Assembly (NCBI GenBank): GCA_043823315.1
Contig: JBDRAU010000031.1
Coordinates: forward strand, 1 to 23,441
Source: JBDRAU01 sp043823315
GTDB taxonomy: Bacteria; Patescibacteriota; UBA1384; DTJR01
Direction: 5' to 3'
DNA length: 23,441 nt
A program made the translations under genes and the position numbers. The notes below the pieces were generated by a model. It saw only the letters and a list, made by a program, of their open reading frames with translations, was not told where the DNA came from and searched no databases. Position 1 is the first letter of the stretch. Each line of letters opens with the position of its first letter. Shown one piece after another: positions 21,835 to 23,441 of this stretch.

Positions 21835-22038
21835 TCAATCTGTAAAAAATAAGAAAATTGTGATTACAAAACCAATTGCAAGCAGGGCCAATCCAGCGGA
21901 AAGAATTATCGGACCCCAAGAAGCAAGCGTTTCATAGCTACTTACATCGGCCGAAACCGGCCTGTAGCTCAAAAAACCGCCCACCACTAAGAAAGCGCCG
22001 ACTAAAGTAAATAGTAATCCTGCTTTTCTTTTTCTCAT
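21835..22038 (-). CDS. Small two-helix membrane protein inside the 23S-5S spacer
   Basis: 67 aa. A basic start MRKRK, a helix LLFTLVGAFLVVGGFLSY, a polar loop (RPVSADVSSYETLASWG), and a helix PIILSAGLALLAIGFVITIFLFF. No known family. It has its own TATAAT box 7 bases before the ATG (22046-22051), so a leaderless message independent of the rRNA is likely. A protein gene between 23S and 5S rRNA is unusual. Confidence 0.6.
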   Translation of the reverse strand: MRKRKAGLLFTLVGAFLVVGGFLSYRPVSADVSSYETLASWGPIILSAGLALLAIGFVITIFLFFTD

Positions 22039-22051
22039 TTTATCAATTATA
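22039..22051 (-). promoter_or_regulatory. Leaderless -10 box for the spacer ORF
   Basis: TATAAT at 22046-22051 on the minus strand, 7 bases before the ATG. A possible TTGAAC lies about 19 bases further upstream. Confidence 0.45.
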
Positions 22052-22145
22052 ACACATCATCTAAGAAGTTGTTCAAATCTCCAACTAAAGCTTTGGAAAG
22101 TGATTTCGAGCTTTAGTAGAAGAAGAAGTTTCTCAAATTCTACTT

Positions 22146-22408
22146 GACAATTAGTACGCCTCGGCTGAATACATTACTGTACTTACACCTAGCGCCTATC
22201 AACCAGATGGTCTTTCTGGTGTCTAAGAAACCTAATCTTGAAGTGAGCTTCCCGCTTATATGCTTTCAGCGGTTATCTCGAATGAGCGTAGCTACTCGGC
22301 AATGCCGTTGGTACGACAACCGATACACCAGAGGTTCACCCCTTCAGGTCCTCTCGTACTATGAAGAGATCTTCTCAAGTTTCCGCGGTCACAGCAGATT
22401 AGGACCGA
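22146..22408 (-). rRNA. rrl: 23S rRNA, 3' exon
   Basis: This is the 3' end of 23S rRNA on the minus strand, starting at TCGGTCCTAATCTGCTG (E. coli position about 2605). It includes the sarcin-ricin loop AGTACGAGAGGACC and ends near GTACTAATTGTCAAG. A hairpin ACTAAAGCT/AGCTTTAGT (22084-22117) follows and may mark processing. The 5' boundary is the group I intron; the 3' end is approximate. Confidence 0.93.
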
Positions 22409-22572
22409 CAATCTGTTACTTTGCAAACCACATCTATTTACAGCTTTGCTCTGTGGCGCCCTACCGCGTGGTAGGATCTGCATATCGCTATGTCCCGACG
22501 CTTCTTTTTATTTCACACTGGAAGTCGGAACTCCGATTTTTGAATTTCGGAGCAGTTCGGACTATATCTTAC

Positions 22573-22715
22573 CGACGCGCCTCGCCACTGCTCGGCACTT
22601 CGATCACTCGAATTCACTCGAATTTATCTCGAATCATCACTCGAATGATTCGAGCGATGATTCGCGATTTTGATTCGCGTGATATTTGCGTGATCATAAG
22701 CGCTGAACAATAGTG
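22573..22715. repeat. Degenerate TCGAAT/GATTCG repeats in the intron P8 region
   Basis: Between the R and S core elements the words TCACTCGAAT, ATCTCGAATC, ATGATTCGAG and GATTCGCG recur in both orientations, giving several alternative hairpins. It looks like expansion of a short palindromic word inside the P8 loop. Confidence 0.55.
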
Positions 22716-22723
22716 AAGCGCGA

Positions 22724-23212
22724 TCAGTTCTTCCGTATAGTCTCTGGGGATTTCAAAGATGCTATTAACTCATGTCTCGCGCGAATACGTCTTGTGCCGT
22801 CTCCATTCATTCGATAAGCGACGTCAATGATTTTTTTGACTCCGCTTAACTTTCGATGCAAACCTCGATTCATAAACCGAACGACTTTGCAAAATTTCGC
22901 AAAGTCCTCGCCTTTTGTGGTTTGCAACCGATTATACTCAAAGAATGGTATAACTTTCGTCAAGAGATCGAACCTATCTCTAACAACCAATACATAGGTA
23001 TCGTCTTTCGACTTTCTGTGATTTGGTTTGATATATCCGCATCCTAGAATTTCTCTCGCAATTTCAAGAGCTCCCTTGGAGCGTCTGTTTTGCGAAATAT
23101 GAAACTCCGGAATTATTGAAATGCCAAGAGGCAAATCATTGCGTATTTGGAAGGCAATATGAAAACTGCCCTCGCCATCAACCAAACCTGTGACGTATCC
23201 TCGTGAGAACAT
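22724..23212 (-). CDS. LAGLIDADG homing endonuclease (intron-encoded)
   Basis: 162 aa from the ATG at 23212, chosen because it lies just after the Q core element and directly before the motif. The open frame runs upstream to 23353 through intron core, which is unlikely to be coding. One LAGLIDADG motif is present (YVTGLVDGEGSFHIAF, with the metal-binding acidic residues), so the protein should act as a dimer, like I-CreI. It is followed by typical FHISQNRRSKGALEIAREILGCG and YVLVVRDRFDLLTKVIPFFE. The end, SPETIRKN, is encoded by the R element, so coding sequence and ribozyme core overlap. It would cut intronless 23S genes and help the intron spread. Confidence 0.92.
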   Translation of the reverse strand: MFSRGYVTGLVDGEGSFHIAFQIRNDLPLGISIIPEFHISQNRRSKGALEIAREILGCGYIKPNHRKSKDDTYVLVVRDRFDLLTKVIPFFEYNRLQTTKGEDFAKFCKVVRFMNRGLHRKLSGVKKIIDVAYRMNGDGTRRIRARHELIASLKSPETIRKN

Positions 23213-23358
23213 CTTTGATCTTTCCTGCTGATTGTCTGCACTGGTCGGATTATTACTACCCATAACTTTATTATGAATAGTACCGCCAGATACTACAAGC
23301 CCTATTAGGACTACAGAGTTTCCAGCATATAGGAAGATTTTAAGACAGCACATGTTCT

Positions 23359-23441
<83 letters not shown>

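Larger units (their letters stand above)
22409..23358 (-). other. Group I intron in 23S rRNA (after E. coli position 2604)
   Basis: 950 nt. The 5' exon ends AGACAGT and pairs perfectly with the internal guide GCTGTCT (23343-23349), with the U-G pair of P1 at the splice site. Core elements in order: Q AATCAGCAGG (23224-23233), R CAGAGACTATACGG (22733-22746), S AAGATATAGTCC (22559-22570). R and S form P7 (GACTA/TAGTC). The intron ends in G (22409), the omega-G. The site falls in the peptidyl-transferase region, between A2602 and C2610 of E. coli numbering. A nuclease ORF lies between Q and R. Confidence 0.9.

Noticed and set aside
22144..22713. Plus-strand open frame opposite the 23S exon and intron
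   Set aside because: It is antisense to rRNA and ribozyme core and has no protein-like features.
23213..23353. Long N-terminus of the LAGLIDADG protein
   Set aside because: This part covers P1 and the Q core of the intron and has no nuclease-like sequence.

Overview
The window most likely comes from a Candidate Phyla Radiation (Patescibacteria) genome, perhaps of the Microgenomates/Katanobacteria type. This rests on the combined content, not on a database match. The signs are a 23S rRNA gene split by a group I intron with a LAGLIDADG nuclease, a compact type IV pilus operon, a membrane-anchored cohesin/dockerin pair, many GT-C membrane glycosyltransferases, genes overlapping by 4-29 bases, several apparently leaderless promoters, and AT-rich coding sequence peppered with short GC-rich hairpin repeats. 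No reassigned stop codon is needed to read the genes.

Layout. 103-225: tRNA-Pro and a bidirectional terminator. 241-6397 (minus): type IV pilus operon pilB, pilC, then four minor-pilin-like genes, one fused to an LVIVD-type beta-propeller, then a separately promoted major pilin. 6511-9725: a disturbed tRNA island. It holds tRNA-Gly(UCC), a tRNA-Arg copy invaded by GC-rich hairpins, an intact tRNA-Arg(UCU), a unit of about 2.5 kb with roughly 235-250 bp terminal inverted repeats carrying a signal-peptidase-like gene and a secreted-protein gene, and a broken tRNA-Arg 3' end. 9718-14078 (minus): small membrane protein, processive GT2 glycosyltransferase, GT39-like transferase and a polyprenyl-phosphate glycosyltransferase, probably for surface glycosylation. 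14104-15375: tRNA-Thr, two small genes, tRNA-Gly(CCC) and a 256-bp unit that repeats the tRNA 3' end. 15463-16910: PadR regulator convergent with a dockerin/cohesin pair. 16974-19713 (minus): two GT-C glycosyltransferases. 19737-21062 (plus): two membrane-anchored PsbP-like proteins. 21139-21423: GIY-YIG nuclease among repeats. 21588 to the end (minus): rRNA operon with 23S (interrupted), a small membrane ORF in the spacer, and 5S.

The most unusual signal is a structured module next to tRNA 3' halves. Three copies (6846-6882, 9613-9649, 15319-15355) share a 37-nt hairpin whose base pairs are kept although the bases differ. Each sits directly before a tRNA T-loop sequence. Two copies also share two upstream hairpins with matching stem and loop architecture. 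It looks like an undescribed structured RNA, or the folded end of a small tRNA-targeting element. The nearby unit with inverted repeats carries no recognisable transposase or integrase, so its movement, if any, would depend on enzymes in trans.
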